Part shown: positions 22,201 through 33,401 of the stretch, in pieces | Layout of the letters: the number at the start of each line of letters is the position of its first letter | Position numbering within the stretch: position 1 is the first letter of the stretch | DNA from: Volvox africanus | Taxonomy: Eukaryota; Chlorophyta; Chlorophyceae; Chlamydomonadales; Volvocaceae | Direction of reading: 5' to 3' | NCBI GenBank assembly: GCA_030268105.1 | Contig: BSDZ01000078.1 | Span: forward strand, 3,585,001 to 3,649,000 | Length of the DNA stretch: 64,000 nucleotides | Translations under genes and position numbers: made by a program | Notes under the pieces: generated by a model | Told to the model about the DNA's origin: nothing | The model's database searches: none | Seen by the model: the letters and a program-made list of their open reading frames with translations, nothing else

Positions 22201-25200
22201 GGCAGCCAACGGGCCAAAGGAATCAACGTTGAATCCCGTTGGTCTCCTTACGGTTCCTAAAGGATTGATGTTGCGCAACGGAGCTGGGGCAGTGCTGTGA
22301 CAATTCGGGCCTGCCTGGGTGAGAGGGACTGCGGGACCCATCATTACGGCAGCCGGCCATGCATTTGTTTTTAACCACTTCGAAACAACCATTTCATCAT
22401 AGCTATGGCTGCTGTTAATTTGTATAGACATAACGCTGGCGGAAAGCTTGGCCTCTCTATGAATGCGGTCACAAAGCTCACCCTTGTGGTTAAGTTACCG
22501 ATATCGGGGAAAGCGACCCAAGGAGCAGCAAAAATCAGACTGCCAATTTAGCCGCTCTCGGATCCGGCTTAGTGGGATGTTTCTGAGGGTTCATGGTACA
22601 TGTTCATCGTACATATGTCCTACCTTACGCAGGCACCTCGCAGCCTATCGTACTTCCCCTGGGAGCTAAAGAAGGACATCGGTAAGGCCGAGGAGTATCT
22701 GTGGGGCCTAGGATGTGAATCTGCGACACGTGAGGCAGCGAGGGACCTCTTCCCTTGCAACCACCCGATGCCATGCCTGTAAGCTCCAAGCTACACGCGC
22801 ACGGGCAAGCCAAGGATCGTTCCATGTGTATCGTTGCTGCGTATACAAAGCACGTTTTGGATGCTTTCGCCCTGAAGTGATTGTGGTGCTGATGGTTCAA
22901 ATACCCGTACCTCGCCACACAGCCTCACATGACCAAGATTCCATCAGCTTGTCTTGGAGCATGAGGCATCCCTCGTCATGAGGCCGCTGCCCGGGCCTTC
23001 CGGCAAACTGCCCTCTCAGTATCTTCCTGTCCCCGCATATACTCAGCTTCCTCCTGTCGGACCCTGTCACGCCGCAGCCTACTTCAGGGGCATCGCCTTC
23101 TGTCCCCTTTATCCCGACCTGCACCCCATCTGCCCGCGAGCGCTTCTGGCCAATGTGACCGCGGCGGGATGGTTTCAAAACGATCTCGACGTGCGGCTGG
23201 TGCGCCGCTTCAAAGGCCGTCTGGGTTCAAAGGGGCAGTACCGGCAAATAGTGTCGCTGAAAGGGGTGAGTGTTTTGTCTGAGGCTGGGTACGTGGCCTG
23301 GCCTCAGGGCCTCTCGGTGTAGCAACCCTTGACCTCTACTGGTTTCGGTGACGGAAATGCTGTGCCGTGGTTGGTATTAGTCATAAAGTTGTCGTTTGGA
23401 GGGGCCTATTGGATTGGAGGTCTGGGTTGAAATCCTATTGAAGGATGCGCGCATTTTACATGTGCGCGGCTTACTCTGTGTGTTTGGGGGGATGTTGCTG
23501 TGCGCCTGCTTGCAATAATTTTGCGATCCATCCTGCCGCTTCCTCCGCCCTCCATCCCGCGCTGCCTGCTCATTTAAACAGGCAAAGTTCACAGCCCCCC
23601 GGGACCACGCCCGCTACCGCTACCTGCTCAACATGGACGGGCTGGCGGGATCCACCCGCATGGGGGCCCTAATGGCCACGGACTCAGTCATACTCAAGAG
23701 CAGGTGCCTTTATGAGGAAGCCAGCGAGGTTGAGCGCGAGGTTTTTTCCATCAAGCTGCACGAGGTTGTGGGCGATGTCAGTGGACATGCTGACATGTGC
23801 ACTTGCATTTTTTGGTTAGTTTCACTGGTTGATTTCATGTCCGAATGTTCATTTTCATGGCGTCACTAGTTTGACCGAGCTTGCCGAGCTTTTCTTTTCC
23901 GCTGACCCAATCACAACCAAGCGCTCCCCATTCCGTGCCCTTGGAACCCTCAGGAGCCCTTTTATTGAATACTACAGCCGCTTGCAGGTACGACACTGTT
24001 TTGCTATGCTAAGACCAGGTCAATATCGCAGGGGACCGGCGCAAGCTGCCACGCAGAATGCTCGCAGACCCCTCCTGCTCGGGGGACCTGCCTCAGGAAT
24101 CGCTCAGTCTCATTTGCCTAGTCGAGCGAACTGCAACACATAAATGCGCTCCACACGACCCGTATGCAGTTTATGTGCCCATCTGCTATGGTCGTTGGGA
24201 CTCGCGACGAGAAGGGTCAGTCCGCCACTTAAATAGAGCAGCTCTCAGGCACCGTTCCCGGGTTGAACCTTGGGTATCGGCTCTCCTTGCAGCTCAACGT
24301 TTTGAAGGCCAGACCCATGACCTATGCGTAGGTGCCTGGCGCACATTATCTGGAGTTTTGGAAGGACCCCGAAGATCCCTTGGATGTGCTGCGTTTGCTT
24401 GAGGAGGCGAGGGCCGTCACCACCGGAGACTGGGAGGGGCTTCGTGCAGCAACACAGGCCAACCAGGCGATTGCTGCGAGGTGAGGTGGGGCACTAACAG
24501 CATTGTGCTCACTTGAGCGCACGGGTGGGAGAAAGCATGCGACTTTGCATTTGTGTGTAGGAAGGTGAACACTGTAAGCGTGAAACGAGCACAACACGAA
24601 AGAGACAGAGAAACAGCATTGCTGGGACGGACGAGGAACCAGGTGTCCTCTGGCGTAACAGCAAGGTGTATTTAAAGATTGAGATGCCATGCGCTGTGGT
24701 CCAGGTGCAGGGGCCGCTGGGACTTCTTGACTTGCTTAGTTTGTGCCGCGTTGGGCAACGGATCCCGAGAAGTGCCAGTGTGACACAGCGCGACATCACA
24801 CAGCTTTTGTGTGCGGGGCCCAACATGCCTTCCGGATTGACCGAGCCAGGCCTAACTTTAGCCGCCGGGGACCGTCCCTTCTGGTCGAACATGTTCGCGT
24901 CCCGTACAGGTATTTAGCTATGGAGCCCAAGCTGGTGAGCAGCGCATTTGGCCATGGGAAGGGAGATGGGTGGGCTCTGCTAACTATTATTAAATATTTG
25001 TATGCCAAGACTCAGCGGGGCTAACAGAGGATGCGGGTTCTAAAAGCTTGGTTATCCCATTTGCCTAATGCCACTTCATAGCAGTTTTCGGTGTTACAGG
25101 ATAGCATTTCTCACCAGCTGAATACCACAGTTAAATATTTAGCCATAACGGTTTGGTTCTCAGGCTGTTCCTCGGCTCCCAACTACTACTCGGGCCTGTT

Positions 25201-25342
25201 GCTTGTGATGCAGATCTACGCACGCGCTGTCTTGCTGGCCTACCACTCTCTGGTCCCGGATATGGCTACATGTATCCAGGACCTGGTGCAGCACTTGGAG
25301 AGATCAGGGCACCCGTTGCCGGAGCCGGGTTTGCCAGGGTAA
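19257..25342 (+). CDS. CAP10/GT90-type glycosyltransferase, 5' half uncertain
   Basis: Resembles the CAP10/KDELC/POGLUT (GT90) family, which transfers sugars to proteins or polysaccharides in the secretory pathway. Phase-consistent 3' exons: 23582-23703, 23954-23987, 24332-24480, 24910-24934 and 25100-25342 (TAA). Conserved pieces are AAYFRGIAFCPL (near 23080), RYRYLLNMDGLAGSTRMGAL (a K/RYxYLxNxDG-like core), ATDSVILKS, HYLEFWKDPEDPLDVLRLLE and a last helix LLLVMQIYARAVLLAYHSL. Less certain upstream exons: about 20700-20884 (LPDMVLIINAA), about 21540-22103 (DYDMDLLLPTMAY), 22633-22681 (APRSLSYFPWELKKDI) and one ending at 23265 (VSLKG). The proposed first exon from 19257 encodes a signal-anchor-like start (WVLIVMIIFTMYGGLI), suggesting a type II membrane or secreted ER/Golgi protein. 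I could not join all 5' exons in phase, so the start and the number of genes between 19.2 and 22.1 kb remain open. Confidence 0.65.
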
Positions 25343-27120
25343 CATTTAATAGGCCGGTGCCAGGGGCACATGGTCCTTGCCAACCATCGTAATGGAAGCA
25401 CTTTGCCACAGACACAGGAACGAGTCCAGGTTTAATGTTTAAGCCATTTAGGAGCACTTGAGTTGTTGGGTGGGTTACCAACTTTGGGGGCCCGTTTCAG
25501 GCATATATGCGTCTTAAGTATGAAATGTATAGAAGAAGTGATTCTGTCATGCTGGCATTGTCGAAATATGTACTCAAGGAGTTCCGGACCGCGGAGATGC
25601 GGCCCCGAAGGGACCGACAGTGTCGCACTAGCGCGCTAGCCAACAGATGGCAGCAAACACGCTACTGCTAATCTATGATGCCGCAGCTGCTGACGCTGAC
25701 ATGAAAGCGTCACAATTTATGTTGGTATTTGCGTGGGCATACAATAATACATTTCCATCCATCTCCTTCTGGACAAATGCTCCGGTATACCCTAGCGCTC
25801 AGTCAGCCATCATCATGCACTGTGTATCAGCGGTGTACCATGCCCCGGAATCCGGTAGCCGCATTCCCAGCCGTTAAAAGTACCGTGTTATCGTGTAATG
25901 CCACAACATTCGCCCCTCCAAGATTCCCGCATGTGCCTACATATGCCCAATGTTGGACTGCTACATGGACTTCAGTTATCAGGACCGAGGCTACTGAGGT
26001 CAGGTTATTACCATTAAGCCGACGGGCGCCTGACGACGGGCACAGAAACCCCTGCCATGAAGTGTTAGCAGTCACCAGTGGACAACGTAAACAAGCCTCT
26101 TACCAGCCTTACCATGGTCCCTGAACTGCATTCATCCAAGGCTGCCGGTCATGTGAGGGGCGTGTCGTAGGCTCTTTTACGCAACGCGATATGCATGGGC
26201 TAGCTATTATTTTTATCATAACAACCAGAGGTTATACCTTAACAACATAACCATTTGCTGTTAATGCGCTGAGGATGGCGGATAACTGACCCCCCGTCGG
26301 TTCTTGCCAGACGAAAGGAATGGACTGTAAACACCGGCGTCGCTCCAACTTCTGAAACGCGGTTGCCGAGTGCCGTTTTTGGAGAACATTGTATTTGCAT
26401 TTGTTACCATGCCCCGTGCTCAACGCCCGAGTCCCGCTTGGGAATACACACGTCCGTACGACGATGAAATATCCGAATAAATTTCAAAATGTTTCTGATT
26501 TTAGCGCTGCTCCTTGGTCTTCCGTCAATGGAAAGTAGTGGAAACACTACGCAAGGTGGGGTCTTCGGGATCGACGTCGAGACACGAGAGCTGTGCTGCA
26601 CATGCGCGCATCTCCATAAGCATGTTTATTAGTGATGACGATGCAAGGAGTGTGCATTTTTGGCACCTGGGTGCGTTTCGGAAGTTGGAGCGACGCCGGT
26701 GCTTTGGCTCCTCACACAGGGTAGAGGTATAAACTGCCACTGAACCTCAAACAACACGGAACGTACGTCGCAGACCCTTATGTCGGGCCAAAGCGTCCAG
26801 GCATAGCTTAGGCACTGGACATGTGCTGTGCTCGGCGCAAAGCCAAACCTGCATAGGATCAAGTAATCCATATATGAGATGCCTGTTGCTTTATGAAACA
26901 GATGACAATGGCAAGGCGAGTGAACGTAGGAAAATCGTGTATACTGCCGTGCGGTAATGTCGTGACTATTGCATGCTGCCTGTTCCGAAAGCAATGCCAA
27001 TCACAACAAATTGTCAATAGGTGAGGTATTGCTGTAAGGTAATTCGGACGCGGCACTAGGACTTCCAGCACGTGCGGCTGATTGGCAGGGCACCTTTTTG
27101 CGTCAAGTCCATTAGGCGTC
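25343..27120. other. Intergenic region with a foldback-like inverted repeat
   Basis: No convincing coding sequence between the glycosyltransferase stop and the PDH start. Open frames are short and unlike any family I know. The stretch should hold the 3' UTR of the left gene and the promoter of PDH E1-alpha. Its main feature is the 29-bp inverted repeat bounding 26332-26701. Confidence 0.55.
26332..26701. repeat. 29-bp inverted repeat around a 312-bp core (possible MITE/foldback element)
   Basis: The arm at 26332-26360 (starting CACCGGCGTCGCTCCAAC) is the reverse complement of 26673-26701 with a single mismatch, 28 of 29. The 312-bp core has no supported gene. The size and architecture suit a small non-autonomous inverted-repeat transposable element. 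I could not confirm a target-site duplication, so the mobile nature is inference. Confidence 0.55.
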
Positions 27121-28899
27121 ATGGCCCTTCCAGCGGCAATCTCGGGCCTTAAGGCCAAGGATGGATTGCAACTAGGCATGTCGGTAGCGCGTCTGTTTGC
27201 GTCGGCAGCTTCGCAAATCAAAGTAGAAGTTATGCCCTATAAGGTGCACCGCATCGAGGCACCAAGCAACATTGTGGGAACTAACGTACCTGAGCTGATG
27301 AGCTTCTACAAGCTCATGTACAAGTTGCGGCGAATGGAGATTGCGGTGCGTACTTGGCGTGTGTTTGTGCGTGTCCATTTTGGGAGCGAAATCAGCGTCA
27401 CACATCTGGGGAGTCATTTTGGACAAGTATATTTAATCCCAGGATACATGTCTGCGTTGCGCCGGTGTCCCGGGCCCCACTGTCCACTGAAAGCATGTAA
27501 CAGGAGACTGCTGCTACTTCGTTCCATCCTGCATGTCTGAACGGGTTCAGTATCCCGTGCCAGGCCGTTTCAGGAGCACCCTGGCTCCCCACACAGTGAC
27601 TCGTCTTTGGAAGCCGTTTATTGTGTGCTTGCCACATCTTAGCGCTGCTCAAACTATTCCACCTTCCTCCTAAGACGGCTGTCCCTGTGAATTCATAGCT
27701 AGAGCGAGTCCTAAGAGACGCAACCCTTGCACCCATGGCTGCTCATGTGTTTTATCTCTCAACTGACACCTCTCACCGAGATTTCTCCACACTAGCGCCT
27801 AGATCCCAATGCCTGTATCGGTCACACCAGATGTCGTGATTTCCGCGCTGGAATGATTCAACACGCCAGGAGCACCTTGTTCGCCTTCCCCACTCTCCCC
27901 TTACCCTTGCGCGTGAATCCGCTTGGACATGTTCCTCAGGCGGACATGATGTACAAAGCCAAGTTCATTCGTGGCTTCTGCCACCTGTACGACGGTCAGG
28001 AGGCCGTGCTTACTGGTATTGAGGCTGCTATCACCCTGGAGGATTCCATCATTACCTCCTACCGGGACCACTGCCAGCACATTACCCGCGGCGGCAGCGT
28101 AATGGAGCTCATGGCGGAGCTGATGGGCAAGAGTGAGGGCTCCACGCGTGGATTGGGTGGCTCCATGCATATCTACAACCGCAAAACCAATTTCTATGGC
28201 GGAAATGGCATCGTCGGGGCCCAGATCCCGCTCGGCGCCGGCATTGCGCTCGCACATAAGTATCGTGGTGAGCCGAATGTCTGCATCACCATGTACGGTG
28301 ATGGTGCCGCGAACCAGGGCCAAAAGTACGAAGCACTGAACATGGCTGGCCTGTGGAACCTGCCGGTCATCTTCGTGTGCGAGAACAACCATTACGGCAT
28401 GGGCACGGCGGAGTGGCGTGCTGCCAAGTCACCTAACTTCTATACGCGTGGTGACTACATTCCTGGAATTAAGGTCGACGGCATGGACGTGCTGGCCGTC
28501 AAGCACGCTGTCGCCTTCGCCAAGGCCTACGCGCTCGCTAACGGGCCCATTATTATGGAGATGGACACGTACCGCTACCATGGCCACTCCATGTCAGACC
28601 CGGGGTCCACATACCGCACCCGTGATGAGATCAATGCAATGCGCACAGAGCGTGACCCGATTGAGCGCGTGAAAAAGCTGTTGCTCTCGAACGGCGTGGA
28701 GGCAGGAGAGCTGAAGCGCGTGGACAAGGACGTTAAGAAGGAAGTGGACGACGCGGTGGAGGCGGCCAAGGCGGGCACCATCCCGCCAGACAGCTGGCTG
28801 TGGAAGAACATGTACGTGGCGCCACTGGGCGGGGAGATGCGCGGAGTGCTGCCTGGGCAGTACCATGCGCCAGACTTTGACCCAGAGTACAAGAGTTAA
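27121..28899 (+). CDS. PDHA: Pyruvate dehydrogenase E1 component subunit alpha, mitochondrial
   Basis: Thiamine-diphosphate subunit of the pyruvate dehydrogenase complex, which decarboxylates pyruvate in the mitochondrial matrix to feed the TCA cycle. Two exons, 27121-27345 and 27940-28899, join in phase 0 across a 594-bp intron. The 394-aa length matches the family. The ATG at 27121 begins a Ser/Ala/Arg-containing leader that fits a mitochondrial transit peptide. Visible motifs: [23 protein letters not shown], a thiamine-diphosphate site from GDG at 195-197 to NN at 224-225, and the regulatory phospho-loop [13 protein letters not shown] at 286-298. Ser292 corresponds to mammalian phosphorylation site 1, so control by PDH kinase is likely. 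The sequence tracks plant mitochondrial E1-alpha throughout and is not the plastid type. An upstream exon adding to the leader cannot be excluded. Confidence 0.95.
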
Positions 28900-29076
28900 A
28901 CCAGGGGAATGCTGGCCTGGTGGAAACTTCGTATTGGATGCTGGCCTGGCGGGGAGGAGATGGAATGCGGAGGCGTTAAAGCAAGGTGATGGCATGGGCA
29001 TACATAAGGCGACCAGTGCTGCGGGATGGCCTGGGGCTCACGAAGGATTGGCTGAGCCGAGCTCGGCGCTCAGGTG

Positions 29077-29081
29077 TGTAA
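29077..29081 (+). terminator. TGTAA polyadenylation-signal candidate for PDH E1-alpha
   Basis: A TGTAA pentamer lies 178 bases after the PDH stop codon. In chlorophytes such as Chlamydomonas this pentamer commonly marks the poly(A) site. A single pentamer is weak evidence on its own. Confidence 0.35.
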
Positions 29082-29653
29082 GGCTTAGGTTTCGAAATGT
29101 TAGGGCCTCGAAGATACGTGGCATGGGCCGATTTACGAGGATTAGCGATGAGCATTGGTCCTCTGGAGCCGTGCTGGGGAGCGGCAGGCGGTTTGTACGC
29201 GACTGGCGTGCCATGAAAGGGCCGGAGGTGCCAGCTCGATGGTAAGCCGCAGGGCGCATCTCTGATGTGAGGCTTCCTTGCAAGTGATTCTTGAACAGCT
29301 TACTACGTTTACTAGCGTGTTGCTGGTTTCCACTGCAGTTTAGTTTAGTTTTTGATCCTACTACCACCCCTTGATTCCCAAGAAGCAACCTCTAGCACGC
29401 CCTCTAGCCAACCAACCCAGGACGCATCACATCACAACATGACGATTGCTGACGTGCCATTCAGTAAGGTGGCAAGTTCGGTGGACGGGGATCGTAACCC
29501 CCAAGCTGTGCTCTGTGGGCTGTTGGGCTGTTGTTGGGCTCGTGCGATGTTGAGGCTCGAAAGTCGGTGCAAGACAAAATTGTGAAAAGAATGTGGCTAC
29601 GGGTGCGCGGCTGCAGGGGAGCAGGTAGCGTGGCGACAAGTCGCTACCGGAGG

Positions 29654-29671
29654 ACACGCCACGTGGCGTGT
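29654..29671. repeat. Perfect 18-bp palindrome centred on CACGTG
   Basis: ACACGCCACGTGGCGTGT is an exact palindrome around a CACGTG core. CACGTG is the G-box bound by plant bZIP and bHLH factors. It sits about 0.9 kb upstream of the RRM gene. Regulatory use is only a possibility. Confidence 0.6.
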
Positions 29672-30558
29672 AGGCTTGGGTATGATAGGTCGAGTAATGC
29701 GCGGGGTACTCCGAAGAAATGTGTTAGGTCACAGCTCGAAGTGATTTGGATATGCGTTTGGCCCCAACGCCCCATCCCCGCCCAATCGTGGCGATTATAA
29801 GGGATCGCCCTACTACCGGTGTCCTTGGAGTTTTAAGCCATGATGAAGGAGAAGAAGAAATTTTTATGTCATATCAGCAGGAAGCTGGAAACGGAAGACA
29901 TATCTGCCGCAACTTGGCGCGTATTCCTACGTTGGGATCCAATGTTGTTGCACAATGCCACCTCGTGCCGCTGCCGGCCGTGGTTGTCCCATCGGGTTTC
30001 TGTATAGTGTTGAGGGACAAACGTTGGGTGCCGGAGGTCTCTTCGTACTGAGATTGTTAACTAGTGCTTCGTACACAGCAACATGTTAGTATAGTAACGG
30101 GGTGTGAAATAAAAGAAACAGTGGAATTACGAACATGGTCCAGTAGCTTGATGAGGAGCAGTACCCTGGAGCGCGCCGACGGGTTCCCGCATAAAAATGG
30201 CTATGTCCTTACAAAGCAAGTAGTAAGACACTTGAGGTCCAAATGAATGAATGTGTCGTGCTTGAGATGATTCCCCCAAAATATAGGCAAGGCGGGTTCG
30301 ACTGCTCGTCCATAGTTGGAAACCCAGGAAGGGCATTGGCCAGTGGGCGCTATGTACTTGCAGGACGTCCCATGCAACAATCTAATGTACGGCTTCACGT
30401 CGACGTTATAACGCGGTCCACTGCCTTTATACTGGGGCCCCACGTGCCGTAGTAGTACGAATTGATCATATGTACTTTCCACTGAATGAAAATATAGTAA
30501 TTATACAGTGCCATAGTATCAAGTAGCCTTTGTGAAGGCTGTTGGAGGCCGTTGCAAC

Positions 30559-33401
30559 ATGGCAGACCATGCCGAAGATGATGCGCTCACCATTAATGGC
30601 GAAACCATTAAGCATCCTAACCTGTACGTTCGCAACTTACCTCCAAACATGGACCAGACAGCCGTAGAGGTCATGTTCCGGCGGTTCGGAACGTGCACGG
30701 GCTGTAAATTCTTCAAAACTGCTGCTGTTCCCTACGCCTTCTTGCGCCTTGGAAGTCCGTCAGAAGCACTAGCTGCTATAAAGGCCATGAATGGCACCAC
30801 TGTTTCTGGGAAGATTATTCTGGTGAAGCCTGCAGACACAGATGCGGTATATGATCTTCCAAATGGTGAGGTTGCGCCTGTTCCCAGATCATTGCTGAGG
30901 TGTATTGGTGTGTATGTTGCTTTATGTAAGAATGATAGTGATCCCGAGAGCGAAGTGAGTTTTGCGCAACAAGACACGTCCTCGCATCCTTATTCCTTGC
31001 CGCGCCCGACCAGAAAACCTCTACGTGCGCAATATACCCGTATCCTGGAACGAGGAGGACATTCGGCAGTTTTTTGAAAAGTACGGACCCTTGGTCAGCG
31101 TACGCGTGCTTCCGCCGATCCCCACCAGCATCGGTCAGGTCGCCATGGTCCGTTTCCAGCAGCTTGAGCACGCTCAGGCAGCGCGCGATGGTGTCAATGC
31201 CACTACTCCCTCGGGCGAGCACCTGCCCCTCAACGTCAAGTTCGCAGATCACCAGGATGAAAAGACGCGCAAACAGCAAAGCCGCATGGTGAAGGTGGGC
31301 AGCAGCAGTATTGCACCCGGTGGCCCCGGGCTTCACAGATACGCGCCTTACCCTGGCGCCAGCGGGGGCCCTGGATTTCCGCTGCTGCCTCCGGGGATGA
31401 TGGATTCCGGGGATTTCATTCCCTTCGGGGCCGGGGGTCCGGGGGCTCCGCCTCCAGGGGCAATGATGCAACCGCTGGATGTTATGGGAGATATGGGCAT
31501 GCCGCCGCCCCCATGGGCCGGCCCCGGCCACCCCACCATGTTCGGCATGCCGCCGCCGCCACCGCCGCCGCCACCGCGTCTACAACAGCAACACCAACAG
31601 CAAATGCAGCCGCAGCTGCAACCCCAAACGCAGCAACCACCTGTCCTAGCTGTTGCTGTGGATGCATCATCTGGCCAGTATATGGTTACGCAGCCTCCGG
31701 GTCTGGGTGGCCCTGGTGCCGCTCGGCCGGTGCAGCCGCAGCCAGGTATTATACCAGTTGTGCCGCTGCAGCCTTCCGGGTTGCAAACAGGACAGCTACA
31801 GCCCCTGGCCCAAACCCCAGCGCAGCAGCAGCAGCCGCGCCCAGCGTTACAGCCGGGTGCGCAGCCCCAGCAGCCACCTGGTGCAGCTCTAGCGCAGCAG
31901 CAACAACCGGGCGGACCAAAGCTATCATCTTCCGGGCTTTCGCAGCAGGCGCCGTATGCAGGTCAGCCAACACAACCACCTGCGGGTGAGCATGCTGCGT
32001 CGAGTGAAATCTGCTTCTTAAGCGTATTATTGAGGAGTGAAATCCGCACTTCTTTGGCGATTGACATGACACGCACTGTCCGTCTGCACTGTGCGACCAT
32101 TTTTGTTTCTTGTTGCTGTAGCTGCGTAACACAATGTCCAATTTATTTGACTGCTGCTCCTGATCCTATCCAATCGTGAAGCTCTCATGTGCCTGCTTAT
32201 ACGCCTTAACTTATTTCCTTTCTTCCTTATGCACTGGAACATAAGTAACTGTGGCTGACTGTGGCTTCACGCTTCGGTTTCCCCATCCCACCCTTGGCTG
32301 TTGCCAATAGCTCAACCACCTGTGGCACCCTCTATCGCCTCCTCTGGCGCGCCGCAACCTTATCCGGGCCACGATCCCCAGACTGCGCAGCACTACGCAC
32401 AACAGCCGTACGGCGCTATGCCGTATGGCTATCCTGGTAATCCGCACGACCCATATGTTCAAGCACAAGCACAGCAGCAGCAAACGTATGACGCACAGGC
32501 GGCAGCTTACTATGCAGCGTACTACGGTCACTCGTACGGCCACCCGCCAAGCCAACCGGGGACGGCGGGCGGGCAGCAGCCCGTGCCGCCCACAGGACAA
32601 GTTTCACCGCATCCAGCCGGGGCCATGTCTACAGACCCCTACCAGGCTTACTACTACTACCAACAATATTGCAGCGGTGTACCCCCACAACAGCAGCCAC
32701 AACAACAATCGCAGGCGCAGGCACCGCAGCAGGCTTATACGGCGCTGGCACCTGTGAACAATGTTGCCAACAGTAGCACCGTACCTGCTGCAACAGCGGC
32801 TCCGGCTGCGTACCCAACTGGTGCCCAGACAGTGTCGGGACACCAGCCCGGAGCCACCACTGGTGCCGCTGCACCGGCGTCCACGGCCGCGCAGCCGTTA
32901 CCTCAGCAGCAACAACCCGCGTTGCCCTGGAATCCGCAGACGGCAGTGCAGCAGCAGCCACAAGCACAGGCACAGGCAGCATCCTTGGGCGCGACTGCCC
33001 AAAAGCCACCGCAGCAGCCGGCAGTCGCAGCCGCATCTGGGCCGCAACAGCCAATAACGCATTTGAGCGGCCCTCCGGCTACAGCAGCCGGCACTACCAC
33101 CGCTAGCGGTGGTTCTACAACCGCCAACGGCGTCGCCATAACTGCTAACGGCAATGGCACTGTTCCGGCGGGCTTCAAGCCTAGCTGCCGAATCATGATT
33201 TCCAATCTGCCGGCAGAGGCGGAGAAGCTTAATATGTACGAAAGTTTCGCGCCGTACGGCGCTGTGCTTGCCGTGCACGTGACTAATGGCTTCGGAGTAG
33301 TACAGTACGCTGACCGCGACTCAGCGGTCCGGGCGGCGGCGGCAATGAACGGCGCTAAGGTGCGAGGCGCACCGGTTAAGGTGGGGCTTGCGGAAACGTA
33401 A
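30559..33401 (+). CDS. RNA-binding protein with three RRM domains and Q/P/A-rich linkers
   Basis: Likely binds RNA in mRNA processing or post-transcriptional control; targets unknown. Three phase-consistent exons, 30559-30865, 31014-31985 and 32311-33401, encode 789 aa. RRM1 (about residues 20-98) has RNP2 LYVRNL at 22-27 and a degenerate RNP1 (PYAFLRLG). RRM2 (about 103-185) begins ENLYVRNIPVSW, with RNP1-like QVAMVRFQ. The first intron falls just before RRM2 and restores LPNENLYVRN across the junction. Residues about 190-715 are low-complexity Gly/Pro- then Gln/Ala/Pro/Tyr-rich, typical of granule-forming RNA-binding proteins. RRM3 (719-788) has RNP2-like IMISNL and RNP1 NGFGVVQY. The start is the ATG at 30559, giving MADHAEDDALTING. 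The arrangement recalls ELAV/CELF-like proteins, but I cannot name an orthologue. Confidence 0.88.

Larger units (their letters stand above)
28900..30558. other. Intergenic region between PDH E1-alpha and the RRM gene
   Basis: Nothing coding is supported. The left part should be the PDH 3' UTR, and the right part the promoter and 5' UTR of the RNA-binding protein gene. The only distinct structure noticed is the 18-bp palindrome at 29654-29671. Confidence 0.55.

Noticed and set aside
22880..22920. TTCAAAT motif resembling a tRNA T-loop
   Set aside because: The flanking bases do not form the five-pair T-stem and there is no acceptor stem or D-arm. No tRNA gene was found in the window.
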